Assembly: GCF_000712075.1 (NCBI RefSeq)
Contig: NZ_JONW01000012.1
Coordinates: 186,001 to 250,000, forward strand
Source of the DNA: Caulobacter sp. UNC358MFTsu5.1
GTDB taxonomy: Bacteria > Pseudomonadota > Alphaproteobacteria > Caulobacterales > Caulobacteraceae
DNA length: 64,000 bases
Direction: 5' to 3'
Of this stretch, positions 40,564 through 49,503 are shown piece after piece. Each line of letters starts with the position of its first letter. The first letter of the stretch is position 1. The position numbers and the translations under genes were made by a program. The notes beneath the pieces were generated by a model. It was given only the letters and a program-made list of their open reading frames with translations, was not told the DNA's origin and did no database searches.

Positions 40564-42018
40564 ATGCGCTATGCGTTCAAGCCGTTTTCCGGATGCGCCT
40601 GCCGGCGCGCCCAGTGCGAGGTCCCGGCCTCGCCGGGCCTGATCTCGCAGCTCTACGCGCGGTACCTGTCGCTGCTGGCCGAGGGTCGGCTCGACAAGGA
40701 CATGACCTTCGAAGCCTATTACAAGGTCTGGCGCGCCAGCCGGCGGGGCCCCAACAATGTGGGGCTGGACGACGGCCAGGTCCGGCTGGGCGGGATCAAG
40801 GGCCCGCTGCGGATCGACCAGCCGTCCAAGAAGCTGACCGGCCAGATCCGCACCATGGTGCTGCTGGTCGACTTCCCCGATCGTCCGCATGGGGACGATC
40901 ACAGCCCCGGCATGTACGAGCAGATGCTGTTCAGCGTCGGGGCCTTCCCGTCGGGCAGCATGCGCGACTTCTACCGCCAGGTCAGCGGCTGGACGAAGGA
41001 CAGCACGGCCGAGGACGGTCCCGGCATCGACGTCGCCGGCGAGGTCCACGGCTGGTTCCGGATGCCCAACCCGATCACCTTCTACGCCGACGGCAATTCG
41101 GGGATGAGCGACAACTTTCCGCGCAACGCCCCGGCCCTGGCGCGCGACGCGGTGCTGGCCGCCAAGTTCGCGGGGGTCGACTTCGCCGGCTTCGACGCCC
41201 TGGGCGAAGGGACCATCACGGCTCTGTTCGTAATCCACGCGGGCGGCGGCGCCGAGACCACCGGCGACCGCAACGACATCTGGAGCCACAAGTGGATCAT
41301 CCCGGACGGAGTGGACGTCGGCCACGGCCTGTCGGTCAGCACCTACCTGACCGTGCCCGAGGACTGCCGCGTCGGCGTCTGCGCCCATGAGTGGGGCCAC
41401 CTGGCCGCGCGCTGGGCCGACTACTACGACACCGGCGCCACCCAGAGCACCCAGTCCAACGGGCTTGGCAACTACTGCCTGATGGCCGCCGGCTCGTGGG
41501 GCAATTCCGGCCTGACCCCGGTCTATCCCAACGGCATGCTGCGGATGTTCCACGGCTGGGTCGAGCCGGACATCATCATGGAGAGCAAGAAGGGCGTGGT
41601 GCTCAAGCCTGCCGCCGAGGGCGGCGCGCCGGTGGTGATCCGCAACTCGGCCTTCATGACCGACAGCCAGTACCTGCTGGTGGAATACCGGCGAAAGCGG
41701 CAGCAGGACGCCTTCCTCCCCGACCAGGGGATCGCCGTCTACGTGGTCGACGAGGCGGTCGAGGACGTGAACGACGAGGGCCGCCTGGCCATCGAGCTGA
41801 TGCAGGCCGACAACCGGCGCGACCTGGCCAAGATCTTCGGCCAGGGCAATCGCGGCGACTCCAACGACCTGTATCCCTCGCTGGGCAACGCCGAGCTGGG
41901 GCGCAAGACCAAGCCGCCGCTGAACATGCCGCGCTCGAAATGGTCGGGGGTCAGCATCAAGGTGGTCGGCACGCCCGGCGACGACCAGATGAAGATCGAC
42001 ATCACCCTGGACGCCTAG
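40564..42018 (+). CDS. M6-family (immune inhibitor A-like) metalloprotease
   Basis: The protein has 484 aa. Zinc motif His275-Glu276-x-x-His279 (CAHEWGHLAARWADYY) is followed by NYCLMAAGSWGN, the Met-turn region of M6 peptidases. IRTMVLLVDFPDRPH and DFYRQVSGW upstream are also typical of the family. There is no signal peptide; instead the N-terminus is Cys-rich (SGCACRRAQCEVPASPG), which is unusual for a usually secreted protease. The C-terminal 130 residues are a beta-rich domain. It could be exported by another route or act inside the cell. Confidence 0.85.
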   Translation: MRYAFKPFSGCACRRAQCEVPASPGLISQLYARYLSLLAEGRLDKDMTFEAYYKVWRASRRGPNNVGLDDGQVRLGGIKGPLRIDQPSKKLTGQIRTMVLLVDFPDRPHGDDHSPGMYEQMLFSVGAFPSGSMRDFYRQVSGWTKDSTAEDGPGIDVAGEVHGWFRMPNPITFYADGNSGMSDNFPRNAPALARDAVLAAKFAGVDFAGFDALGEGTITALFVIHAGGGAETTGDRNDIWSHKWIIPDGVDVGHGLSVSTYLTVPEDCRVGVCAHEWGHLAARWADYYDTGATQSTQSNGLGNYCLMAAGSWGNSGLTPVYPNGMLRMFHGWVEPDIIMESKKGVVLKPAAEGGAPVVIRNSAFMTDSQYLLVEYRRKRQQDAFLPDQGIAVYVVDEAVEDVNDEGRLAIELMQADNRRDLAKIFGQGNRGDSNDLYPSLGNAELGRKTKPPLNMPRSKWSGVSIKVVGTPGDDQMKIDITLDA

Positions 42019-42074
42019 GGCGCGTCGAAACGTGCTAACCGTTGGAGGTCCCGGCCTCAGCGGATCAGCGCGCG

Positions 42075-42422
42075 ATGACCCACCGCATCTACAAGATGAG
42101 TTTCGCCAGCGTGTATCCCCTCTACGTCGCCAAGGCGGAGAGAAAGGGCCGCACCCGGGCCGAGGTCGACCGGATCATCCTGTGGCTGACCGGCTTCAGC
42201 CCCGAGGCCTTCGCCGCCCAGTTGGCCGACAAGACGGACTTCGAGACCTTCTTCGCCCAGGCGCCCCGGCTGAACCCCGCGCGGGCCGAGATCAAGGGCG
42301 TGGTCTGCGGCGTCCGCGTCGAGGAGATCGAGGACCCGCTGATGCGGGAGATCCGCTACCTGGACAAGCTGATCGACGAGCTGGCCAAGGGCAAGGCGAT
42401 GGACAAGATCCTGCGGGCCTAG
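42075..42422 (+). CDS. DUF2200 domain protein
   Basis: The protein has 115 aa from ATG at 42075; the upstream in-frame ATG at 42042 gives no family-like sequence. The DUF2200 pattern is complete: HRIYKMSFASVYPLYVAKAE, VDRIILWLTGF and IRYLDKLIDELAKGK. It is a small cytoplasmic protein of unknown function, related to YdhG/iron-chaperone-like families. Its stop overlaps the convergent response-regulator stop by four bases. Confidence 0.9.
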   Translation: MTHRIYKMSFASVYPLYVAKAERKGRTRAEVDRIILWLTGFSPEAFAAQLADKTDFETFFAQAPRLNPARAEIKGVVCGVRVEEIEDPLMREIRYLDKLIDELAKGKAMDKILRA

Positions 42423-42799
42423 GCTCCAGCCAGGACCTCGCGCACCTTGGCGGCCAGCTGCCTGGGTTCGAAGGGCTTCATCACATAGCCGGCCGCGCCC
42501 AGCTGCATGGCCTGGACGATGCGGTCCAGGCGCCCGTCGCCGGTCAGCATCAGCACGGGCAAGGCCGCGCCGTCCGGCGAATCCTTGATCGCCTTGAGGC
42601 CGTCCAGCCCGCTCTGTCCGGGCATGCGCACATCCAGCAGCACCAGCAACGGCGCCTCGCGGGCCAAGGCCTCCAGCATCGGCTCCACCGACGGGAAGGC
42701 GCGCACGGAGAAGCCCTCGCCGGCCAGCGTGATCTGGATCAGCTCCAGCGTGACGGGGTCGTCGTCGGCGACGAAGATCAGGGGCGGCGTGAACGGCAT
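42419..42799 (-). CDS. Single-domain response regulator (CheY-like)
   Basis: The protein has 126 aa. Asp12-Asp14 pocket (FVADDDPVT), phosphoacceptor Asp56 (VLLDVRMPGQSG), Thr in LMLTGDGRLD and Lys in GYVMKPFEPRQL are present, a complete receiver with no output domain. It likely relays phosphate or binds a target protein. It is monocistronic, downstream of upp by 54 bp on the same strand, possibly co-transcribed. Confidence 0.92.
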   Translation of the reverse strand: MPFTPPLIFVADDDPVTLELIQITLAGEGFSVRAFPSVEPMLEALAREAPLLVLLDVRMPGQSGLDGLKAIKDSPDGAALPVLMLTGDGRLDRIVQAMQLGAAGYVMKPFEPRQLAAKVREVLAGA

Positions 42800-42853
42800 G
42801 GAACAGCCTTAACGCCCGAGCTTGACCAGAGGAAGACGGCGGCCCGTCTTTCG

Positions 42854-43483
42854 TCAGCGGGTGCCGAAAGTCCGGTCACCGGCGTCGCCCAGGCCGGGCA
42901 CGATGTAGCCGTGATCGTTCAGTTCGGCGTCCACCGCCGCCGTCCAGATCAGCACGTCGGGATGGGCCGCGCGCAGGGTCTCCACGCCCTGGACCGAGGC
43001 GACCAGGCAGACGAAGCGCAGGTCGGTCACGCCCGACCGCTTCAGCAGCGTCAGGGCCGCGACCGCCGTGTGGCCCGTGGCCAGCATCGGGTCGACCACG
43101 ATGACCAGGCGGTCGGCGATGTCCTCGGGGGTCTTGTAGTAGTACTCCACCGCCTCCAGCGACTCCGGGTCGCGGAACAGGCCGATGTGCGCCACTCGCG
43201 CCGAGGGCACCAGGTCCAGCATGCCCTCGGCCATGCCCAGGCCGGCGCGCAGGATGGGGGCGAAGACCAGCTTCTTGCCCGAGATCTCCTCGGCCTTGGT
43301 CGGGGCGACGGGCGTCTCGATCTCGACCGTGTGGGTCGGCAGGTGGCGGGTGACCTCGTAGCAGAGCAGGGTCGCCGTCTCGCGCATCAGGGCGCGGAAG
43401 GTCTTGGTCGAGGTCTGCTTGTCGCGCATCCGGGTCAGCTTGTGGCGGACCAGGGGGTGATCGACGACGGTGACGCCCTGCAT
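42854..43483 (-). CDS. upp: Uracil phosphoribosyltransferase
   Basis: The protein has 209 aa from ATG at 43483. The PRPP loop is LVIVVDPMLATGHTAVAA and the uracil-binding region is GYIVPGLGDAGDRTFGT, both intact; LVFAPILRAGLGMAEGML is also diagnostic. It salvages uracil to UMP. A GAGAGGGAA Shine-Dalgarno precedes the ATG. The frame stays open upstream through a 27-bp tandem repeat encoding AREKEVGVA units, so an extended N-terminus cannot be excluded but is not family-like. Confidence 0.95.
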   Translation of the reverse strand: MQGVTVVDHPLVRHKLTRMRDKQTSTKTFRALMRETATLLCYEVTRHLPTHTVEIETPVAPTKAEEISGKKLVFAPILRAGLGMAEGMLDLVPSARVAHIGLFRDPESLEAVEYYYKTPEDIADRLVIVVDPMLATGHTAVAALTLLKRSGVTDLRFVCLVASVQGVETLRAAHPDVLIWTAAVDAELNDHGYIVPGLGDAGDRTFGTR

Positions 43484-43490
43484 GGCCAAG

Positions 43491-43570
43491 TTCCCTCTCG
43501 CGGGCGCGGCGCCCACTTCCTTCTCGCGGGCGGCGACGCCCACTTCCTTCTCGCGGGCGGCGACGCCCTC
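43491..43570 (-). repeat. 27-bp tandem repeat (three units) upstream of upp
   Basis: Three head-to-tail copies of a 27-bp unit (TTCCTTCTCGCGGGCGGCGA plus CGCCCAC on the plus strand) occupy 43491-43570; the copy next to upp is diverged by a few bases. On the upp strand each contains AGAAGGAA or GAGAGGGAA, a Shine-Dalgarno-like core. The copy nearest the start is the one used. Confidence 0.8.
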
Positions 43571-43617
43571 AGCGGACCAAGTGCCGTCTAAGCGCCGTCC
43601 CGCCAAGCGGAAAACGT

Positions 43618-44238
43618 CTAGGCGCCGTAGGCGGCCAGGAACACCCGGACGGCGGGCAGCACCTCGCGGTCGATCTCCTCGGCCGTCGGCTCGGCCATGG
43701 CGCCGCACAGCCGCGCCTTCAGCAGGCGGTTCTGGCACAGGCCGATGAACTGGTGGGCGGCGTGGACCGTGTCGTCGATCTTCAGCTGGCCGCTGTCGAC
43801 CGCCTTCTGCAGGGTCGCGCCCAGCCGCTTGGCGCCGCTGCGGGGGCCGGCCTCGTAGAAGGCGTGGCCGATCTCCGGCGTGCGCTGGGCCTCGGCGACG
43901 ATCACCCGGAAATTGGCCATGCTGAAGTCGCTCAGCACGATCGACAGATAGATGCGGCCTGTCTTGATCAGGGCCTCGCGGATGTCGCTGAGGTCGCTTT
44001 CGATCTCGAACATGGCGTCGCGCTGCCAGGCGCAGTGGCGAACCACATAGGCGGCGAACAGCTCTTCCTTGTTCTTGTAGTAATTGTAGAGCGTGCCCTT
44101 GGACCCGCCGACTCGCGCGGCGATGGTCGACATGGACGCGTTGGCGTAGCCCTCCTCCAGGAAGACGTCGCTGGCGACGTCGAGGATGGCTTCGCGGCGG
44201 GCGTCTCGGTCGAGACGCGGCTTCACGTCCTGCATCAT
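43618..44238 (-). CDS. TetR-family repressor
   Basis: The protein has 206 aa. The helix-turn-helix (ILDVASDVFLEEGYANASMS and AARVGGSKGTLYNYYKNKEE) spans residues 15-60. The C-terminal all-helical ligand domain resembles the TetR_C AcrR group (YLSIVLSDFSMANFRVIVAE). It diverges from the NodT-EmrA-EmrB operon with a perfect 19-bp palindrome in the gap, so it very likely represses the efflux genes and itself, relieved by a drug ligand. Confidence 0.93.
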   Translation of the reverse strand: MMQDVKPRLDRDARREAILDVASDVFLEEGYANASMSTIAARVGGSKGTLYNYYKNKEELFAAYVVRHCAWQRDAMFEIESDLSDIREALIKTGRIYLSIVLSDFSMANFRVIVAEAQRTPEIGHAFYEAGPRSGAKRLGATLQKAVDSGQLKIDDTVHAAHQFIGLCQNRLLKARLCGAMAEPTAEEIDREVLPAVRVFLAAYGA

Positions 44239-44299
44239 TTGTTTTCCTTCCGGGTCCCCCTTGATCCCGTCAAGCTCGCGTTTATATCAGCGCCACATA

Positions 44300-44318
44300 T
44301 GACCGTACAGTACGGTCA
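44300..44318. promoter_or_regulatory. TetR operator, perfect 9-bp inverted repeat
   Basis: TGACCGTAC-A-GTACGGTCA lies between the divergent TetR and efflux genes, 17 bp before the NodT start and 61 bp from the TetR start. A TTGACC on the minus strand overlaps it, so binding would block both promoters. Confidence 0.85.
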
Positions 44319-44335
44319 ATTCAAGGTCGGCGCTC

Positions 44336-45817
44336 ATGACTTCCAACGCCCTGGACAAGCCCTTCGCCTCCCCCCGGGTCGCCAAGTCGCCGAGGTCGCG
44401 CGAAGTCGGCGTCACCGTCTCGATCCTGATGGCGGCCTTGCTGACCAGCGCCTGCGCGACGATGCCGGCGGCGACGCCCGCCCGGGTCGCCAAGGCGCCG
44501 GAGGCCTATGCCACCGCCCAGACCCTGCCCGCCTCGGACGCCGCCGCCTGGCCGGCCGACGCCTGGTGGAAGGGCTACGGCGACGCCCAGCTGGACGCCC
44601 TGGTCGACGAGGCCCTGACCGGTTCGCCCACCCTGGCCCAGGCCGAGGCCCGCCTGCGCCGCGCCCAGGCCCTGGCCAACCAGGCCAAGGCCGCCCAACT
44701 GCCCAGCGTCAGCGCCAACGGCAGCGTCGAGCGGGCCAAGCAGAGCTACAACTACGGCATCCCCGCCGACTTCGTGCCCCAGGGCTACAACGACTACGGC
44801 CGGCTCAGCCTGGACTTTTCCTGGGAGCTGGACTTCTGGGGCAAGAACCGCACGGCCGTCGCCGCCGCGACCTCGGAAGCCAAGGCCGCCCAGGCCGACG
44901 CCGCCCAGGCCCGGCTGATGCTGTCCACCTCGGTCGCCGCGTCCTACGCCGACCTCGCCCGGCTCTACGCCGAACGCGACGTGGCCGAGCGGTCGGTGGC
45001 CCTGCGGCAGGAAACCCTGACCCTGGTCAGCGACCGGGTCACCAACGGCCTCGACACCCGCGGCGAGCTGCGCCAGGCCGAGGCCGGACCGCCCAACGCC
45101 CGCGCCGAGCTGGCCGCCATCGACGAGCAGATCGCCCAGACCCGCAACGGCCTCGCCGCCCTGCTGGGCGCCGGACCCGATCGCGGCCTGGCCATCGCCC
45201 GCCCCTCGGTCGCCAATCTCAAGCCGTTCGGCCTGCCCGCCAACCTCGCCGCCGACCTGATCGGCCGCCGCCCCGACGTGGTGGCCGCCAAGTGGCGCGC
45301 CGAGGCCGCCAGCAAGCGGATCGGCCAGGCCAAGGCGGCCTTCTATCCGAACATCAACCTGGCCGCCGGCATCGGCGTGCAGGCCCTGCACCTGAGCGAC
45401 CTGTTCGACAGCGGCTCGGACATCGGCAGCGTCGGCCCCGCCGTCAGCTTGCCGATCTTCGAGGGCGGCCGCCTGAAAGCCAATCTGCGCGCCGCCGAGG
45501 CCGACCGCGACGGCGCGGTGGCCGCCTATGACGGCGCGGTCACCCAGGCCCTGCGCGACGTGGCCGACGTGGCCGCCAGCGAGCGCGCCCTGAACACCCG
45601 CCTGGCCGAAAGCCGCGCCGCCCTGGCCGCCAACGAGGACGGCTTCCGCATCGCCCGCCTGCGCTACCAGGGGGGTCTGTCCACCTATCAGAACGTGCTG
45701 ATCGCCGAGCTGGCGGTGCTGGCCCAGCGCCGGGTCGTCGCCGACCTGGAAAGCCGCGCCCTGACCTTGGACGTCGCCCTGGTGCGCGCCCTGGGCGGCG
45801 GCTTCGCCCCGGCCTGA
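44336..45817 (+). CDS. NodT-family efflux outer-membrane lipoprotein
   Basis: The protein has 493 aa. A lipobox Cys40 (LMAALLTSACATM) marks lipidation. Two TolC-like outer-membrane efflux repeats follow: ALTGSPTLAQAEARLRRAQA and YADLARLYAERDVAERSVAL in the first half, GQAKAAFYPNINLAAGIGVQ in the second. It forms the outer-membrane channel of a tripartite pump with the EmrA/EmrB-like genes downstream. It is first in the operon, under the TetR operator. Confidence 0.93.
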   Translation: MTSNALDKPFASPRVAKSPRSREVGVTVSILMAALLTSACATMPAATPARVAKAPEAYATAQTLPASDAAAWPADAWWKGYGDAQLDALVDEALTGSPTLAQAEARLRRAQALANQAKAAQLPSVSANGSVERAKQSYNYGIPADFVPQGYNDYGRLSLDFSWELDFWGKNRTAVAAATSEAKAAQADAAQARLMLSTSVAASYADLARLYAERDVAERSVALRQETLTLVSDRVTNGLDTRGELRQAEAGPPNARAELAAIDEQIAQTRNGLAALLGAGPDRGLAIARPSVANLKPFGLPANLAADLIGRRPDVVAAKWRAEAASKRIGQAKAAFYPNINLAAGIGVQALHLSDLFDSGSDIGSVGPAVSLPIFEGGRLKANLRAAEADRDGAVAAYDGAVTQALRDVADVAASERALNTRLAESRAALAANEDGFRIARLRYQGGLSTYQNVLIAELAVLAQRRVVADLESRALTLDVALVRALGGGFAPA

Positions 45818-45873
45818 CCCCGACCCGCCCCCCCTTCGCCCTTTCGCTTTTCGCGCCTTCAGGACCTCCCCCC

Positions 45874-47004
45874 ATGGCCGACACCACCGCCTCCCCCGCC
45901 CAGTTCGCCGCCAAGGCCACGGGCAATCGTCGTCAACTCCTGAGCGGCCTGGCGGCCGTGGTCGTGGTCGGCGTCGCCGCCTGGGGCCTCTACCAGGTCT
46001 TCATCGGCTCGCATCACGTCGAGACCGACAACGCCTATGTCGGGGCCGAGGTGGCCCAGGTGACGCCGCTGATCAGCGGGCCGGTCGCCAAGGTGCTGGT
46101 CTCCGAGACCCAGGTCGTCGCCGCCGGCCAGCCGCTGGTGGTGCTCGACGACTCCGACGCCCGGATCGCGGTCCTGGCCGCCCAGGCCGCCCTGGGCCAG
46201 GCCCAGCGCAAGGTGCAGGGCTACTTCGCCAGCGACGACGCCCTGGCCGGCCAGGTGGCCGCCCGCGACGCCGACATCGCCCGCGCCGAGGCCGCCGTGA
46301 CCGGCGCCCAGGCCAGCCTCGAGCAGGCTCGGCTGGAACTGTCGCGTCGCAAGGCCCTGTCGGACTCCGGCGCGGTCTCGGGCGAGGAGCTGACCATCGC
46401 CCAGAGCCGGTTCACCAACGCCCAGTCGGCCGTGACCGAGGCCCGCGCCGCCCTAGCCCAGGCCAAGGCCAGCCGCACCGCCGCCGAGGGCAATCGCGAG
46501 GTCAACACCGCCCTGATCTCCGGCCTGCCCGCCAACAAGAACCCCGAGATCGCCGCCGCCGAGGCCCGTCTGGCCAGCGCCCAGCTTTCCCTGGACCGCA
46601 CCGTGCTGCGCGCCCCGCTGGCCGGCGTCGTCTCCAAGAAGAACGTCCAGGTCGGCCAGCAGGTGCAGATCGGCACGCCGCTGATGGCCGTGGTCCCGAC
46701 GACCGACGCCTATGTCGACGCCAACTTCAAGGAAGTGCAGCTGGACAAGGTGCGCATCGGCCAGCCGGTGATCCTGACCTCCGACCTCTACGGCCACGGC
46801 GTGAAGTTCCACGGCACGGTGAAGGGCCTGTCGGGCGGCACCGGTTCGGCCTTCTCGCTGATCCCGGCCCAGAACGCCTCGGGCAACTGGATCAAGGTGG
46901 TCCAGCGCCTGCCCGTCCGCATCCAGCTGGATCCGGCCGAGCTGAAGGACCATCCGCTGCGCGTTGGCCTGTCGATGAAGGCCACGATCGACACCTCCAA
47001 GTAG
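45874..47004 (+). CDS. emrA: EmrA/HlyD-family membrane fusion protein
   Basis: The protein has 376 aa. One N-terminal membrane span (LLSGLAAVVVVGVAAWGLYQ, residues 22-43) is followed by a biotinyl-lipoyl half-motif (VETDNAYVGAEVAQVTPLIS), a long helical hairpin (about 100-230, Ala/Gln-rich), the second lipoyl half (RAPLAGVVSKKNVQVGQQVQ) and a beta-barrel. It bridges the inner-membrane transporter to the outer channel in the periplasm. It is 57 bp after the NodT gene and 40 bp before EmrB. Confidence 0.93.
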   Translation: MADTTASPAQFAAKATGNRRQLLSGLAAVVVVGVAAWGLYQVFIGSHHVETDNAYVGAEVAQVTPLISGPVAKVLVSETQVVAAGQPLVVLDDSDARIAVLAAQAALGQAQRKVQGYFASDDALAGQVAARDADIARAEAAVTGAQASLEQARLELSRRKALSDSGAVSGEELTIAQSRFTNAQSAVTEARAALAQAKASRTAAEGNREVNTALISGLPANKNPEIAAAEARLASAQLSLDRTVLRAPLAGVVSKKNVQVGQQVQIGTPLMAVVPTTDAYVDANFKEVQLDKVRIGQPVILTSDLYGHGVKFHGTVKGLSGGTGSAFSLIPAQNASGNWIKVVQRLPVRIQLDPAELKDHPLRVGLSMKATIDTSK

Positions 47005-47043
47005 TCCGCAAGCGCCCGTAAAGCCTCTCCAAGGAAGCGCCGC

Positions 47044-48645
47044 ATGGCCGACCAGGATTCTTCTCCCCCCACGGGCCCCACCCCGGGTTCCGCCGCGGCT
47101 CCCCCCGCCGCGGCGGGCCCAGCGCCGCTGACGGGGGTCACGCTGGGCGTGACCGCCATCGCCCTGGCGCTGGGCACCTTCATGCAGGTGCTGGACAGCA
47201 CCATCGCCAACGTCTCGATCAACACCATCTCCGGCAATCTGGGCGTCAGCACCAGCCAGGGCACCTGGGTGATCACCTCATTCGCCGTGGCCAACGGCGT
47301 CTCGGTGCCGCTGACCGGCTGGCTGATGGGACGCTACGGCGTGGTGAAGACCTTCGTGGTCTCGGTGCTGCTGTTCACCATCGCCTCGTTCCTGTGCGGG
47401 ATCTCGTGGAGCCTGACCTCGCTGATCGGCTTCCGCCTGCTGCAGGGCCTGGTCTCGGGCCCGATGATCCCGGGCTCGCAAGCCCTGCTGATCATGATCT
47501 TCCCCGCCCACAAGCGCGGGACGGCCCTGGCCATCTGGTCGATGACCACCCTGGTGGCGCCGATCTGCGGGCCGATCCTGGGCGGCTACATCTCCGACAA
47601 CATCGCCTGGCCGTGGATCTTCCTGATCAACGTGCCCGTCGGCCTGATCTGCGCCTTTTTCTGCTGGCGGCCGCTGGCCAGCCGCGAGACGCCCACCCGC
47701 AAGGTCCCGATCGACACCACCGGCTTCATGCTGCTGCTGATCTGGGTCGGCGCCCTGCAGGTGATGCTGGACACCGGCAAGGAAGCCGACTGGTTCAACT
47801 CACCGGCCATCGTCGTCGAGCTGCTGGTGGCCATCGTCGGCTTCATCGCCTGGGTGATCTGGGAGCTGGGCGAAAAGCACCCGATCGTCGACCTGTCGCT
47901 GTTCAAGTCCAAGAACTTCGCCCTGGGCACCCTGGCCTTCTGCCTGGGCTACGCGGTGTTCTTCGGCAGCAACCTGCTGCAGCCGCTGTGGCTGCAGACC
48001 CGCATGGGCTACATCGCCACCTGGGCCGGCCTGGTCGCCGCCCCCAGCGGCGTGGTCGCGGTGATCCTGACGCCGTTCGCCGCCCGGATCATGCAGAAGG
48101 TCGACGCCCGCTGGACCGCCAGCCTGTCGATGGCCGCCTTCGCCCTGTCGTTCTTCATGCGCTCGGAGTTCACGCCCGACGTCGACTTCAAGGCCCTGGT
48201 CTGGCCGATGCTGGTGCAGGGCGTGGCGATGAGCACCTTCTTCCTGTCGATGGTGACCATCTCGCTGAACGGGATCGCGCCGCACCAGCTGCCCTCGGCC
48301 TCGGGCCTCTCGAACTTCTCGCGGATCACCGCGGGCAGCTTCGCGGCCTCGCTGGTCACCACCATCTGGGACCGCAGCGAGTCGCTGCACCAGACGCGCC
48401 TGGCCGAGACCATGGGCTCCAACGACCCGGCCTGGCTGGCGGCGGTCGAGCGCATGCAGGCCGTGGGCCTGTCCCACGCCCAGGCGGTGGGCGCGGCGAC
48501 CGCCCAGGTGGTCAACCAGGCCTACCTGCTGGCCACGGTGGATTTCTTCCGCGCCTCGGCCTGGCTGGCGGTGCTGCTGATCCCCTGCATCTGGCTGACC
48601 AACAAGGCGATGAGCGGCGGCGGCGCGCCTCCCCCGGCGGACTAG
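47044..48645 (+). CDS. emrB: DHA2-family drug efflux MFS transporter (EmrB/QacA)
   Basis: The protein has 533 aa with 14 membrane spans. DHA2 motifs are present: LDSTIANVSINTISGNLGVS (motif D1-like), GWLMGRYGVVKTF (motif A) and GPILGGYISDNIAWPWIFLI (motif C region). It is the proton-driven inner-membrane pump of the tripartite system with EmrA and NodT. The N-terminal 30 residues are a Pro/Ala-rich cytoplasmic tail. It is last gene of the TetR-controlled operon. Substrates are probably hydrophobic uncouplers or antibiotics. Confidence 0.94.
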   Translation: MADQDSSPPTGPTPGSAAAPPAAAGPAPLTGVTLGVTAIALALGTFMQVLDSTIANVSINTISGNLGVSTSQGTWVITSFAVANGVSVPLTGWLMGRYGVVKTFVVSVLLFTIASFLCGISWSLTSLIGFRLLQGLVSGPMIPGSQALLIMIFPAHKRGTALAIWSMTTLVAPICGPILGGYISDNIAWPWIFLINVPVGLICAFFCWRPLASRETPTRKVPIDTTGFMLLLIWVGALQVMLDTGKEADWFNSPAIVVELLVAIVGFIAWVIWELGEKHPIVDLSLFKSKNFALGTLAFCLGYAVFFGSNLLQPLWLQTRMGYIATWAGLVAAPSGVVAVILTPFAARIMQKVDARWTASLSMAAFALSFFMRSEFTPDVDFKALVWPMLVQGVAMSTFFLSMVTISLNGIAPHQLPSASGLSNFSRITAGSFAASLVTTIWDRSESLHQTRLAETMGSNDPAWLAAVERMQAVGLSHAQAVGAATAQVVNQAYLLATVDFFRASAWLAVLLIPCIWLTNKAMSGGGAPPPAD

Positions 48646-48721
48646 GCCAACTGGCCAGACCACCCTACCCTTCCGCCGCGACGCCGCTTAAGATAGCGCT
48701 GTCGAGAGGGTTGAGACGAAG

Positions 48722-49495
48722 ATGACGACGACGGCCGCCGCCAATCCCCTGCGCCTCTATCAGCGCGTGGCCGCGGACATCGGCCAGGCCATCGCCGACG
48801 GCCGTCACCAGCCCGGCCAGCGCCTGGCGTCCGAACGCGACCTGGCCGAGGAGTTCGGCGTCAGCCGTCCCACCATCCGCCGGGCGGTGATCGCCCTGGA
48901 GATGCGCGGCCTGCTGGAGGCCCGCCAGGGCTCGGGCGTCTATGTCCGCGCCGGGGGCCAGCCGCCCCCGCCGCCGCGCGACCTCGACATCGGGGCCTTC
49001 GACCAGGCCGAGGCCCGCCGCCTGTTCGAGGGCGAGGCCGCCGCCCTGGCCGCCACCCTGATCACCGACGAGGAGCTGGCCTATCTCGAGACCCTGGTGG
49101 CCGAGATGAACAGCGAGAAGGCGACCAAGGAGCAGTCCGAACTGGCCGACCGCCAGTTCCACATCTCCATCGCCCAGGCCACCCGCAACAGCGCCATCGT
49201 CCGCGTGGTCGAGAACACCTGGGACCTGCGCTACAAGTCGCGCCTGTGCATGCAGATGCTGGAAAAGGCCCGGCACGTGCGCAAGCGGCCGCTGAACGAC
49301 GAGCACCAGGACATCATCGAGTCCCTGCGCACCCGCGACCCCAAGGCCGCCCGCGCCGCCATGCAGACCCACCTGGGCGGCCTGATCGAGAACCTGCTGC
49401 TGACCGCCGAGCTGGAGGCCATGGAGCAGACCCGCGAACGCCTCGCCAGCAAGCGCGAGGAGATCGCGCTGCGCGCCGCCAGCGCGGCGAAGTAG
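48722..49495 (+). CDS. GntR/FadR-family (FCD) transcriptional regulator 1
   Basis: The protein has 257 aa. The winged helix (residues 10-75) reads LYQRVAADIGQAIADGRHQP, ERDLAEEFGVSRPTIRRAVI and GSGVYV. The FCD ligand domain (95-230) carries the metal-binding residues in DRQFHISIAQATRN and the late His-containing MQTHLGGLIENLL. It is a close paralog of the regulator at 56931, which lies in the uronate locus, so it probably responds to a sugar acid too. It is monocistronic here, with no obvious sugar genes beside it. Confidence 0.92.
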   Translation: MTTTAAANPLRLYQRVAADIGQAIADGRHQPGQRLASERDLAEEFGVSRPTIRRAVIALEMRGLLEARQGSGVYVRAGGQPPPPPRDLDIGAFDQAEARRLFEGEAAALAATLITDEELAYLETLVAEMNSEKATKEQSELADRQFHISIAQATRNSAIVRVVENTWDLRYKSRLCMQMLEKARHVRKRPLNDEHQDIIESLRTRDPKAARAAMQTHLGGLIENLLLTAELEAMEQTRERLASKREEIALRAASAAK

Positions 49496-49503
49496 CGCTC
49501 AGC

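Noticed and set aside
43491..43570. CRISPR-like array upstream of upp
   Set aside because: Three 27-bp units without unique spacers and continuous with each other; a simple tandem repeat, not CRISPR.
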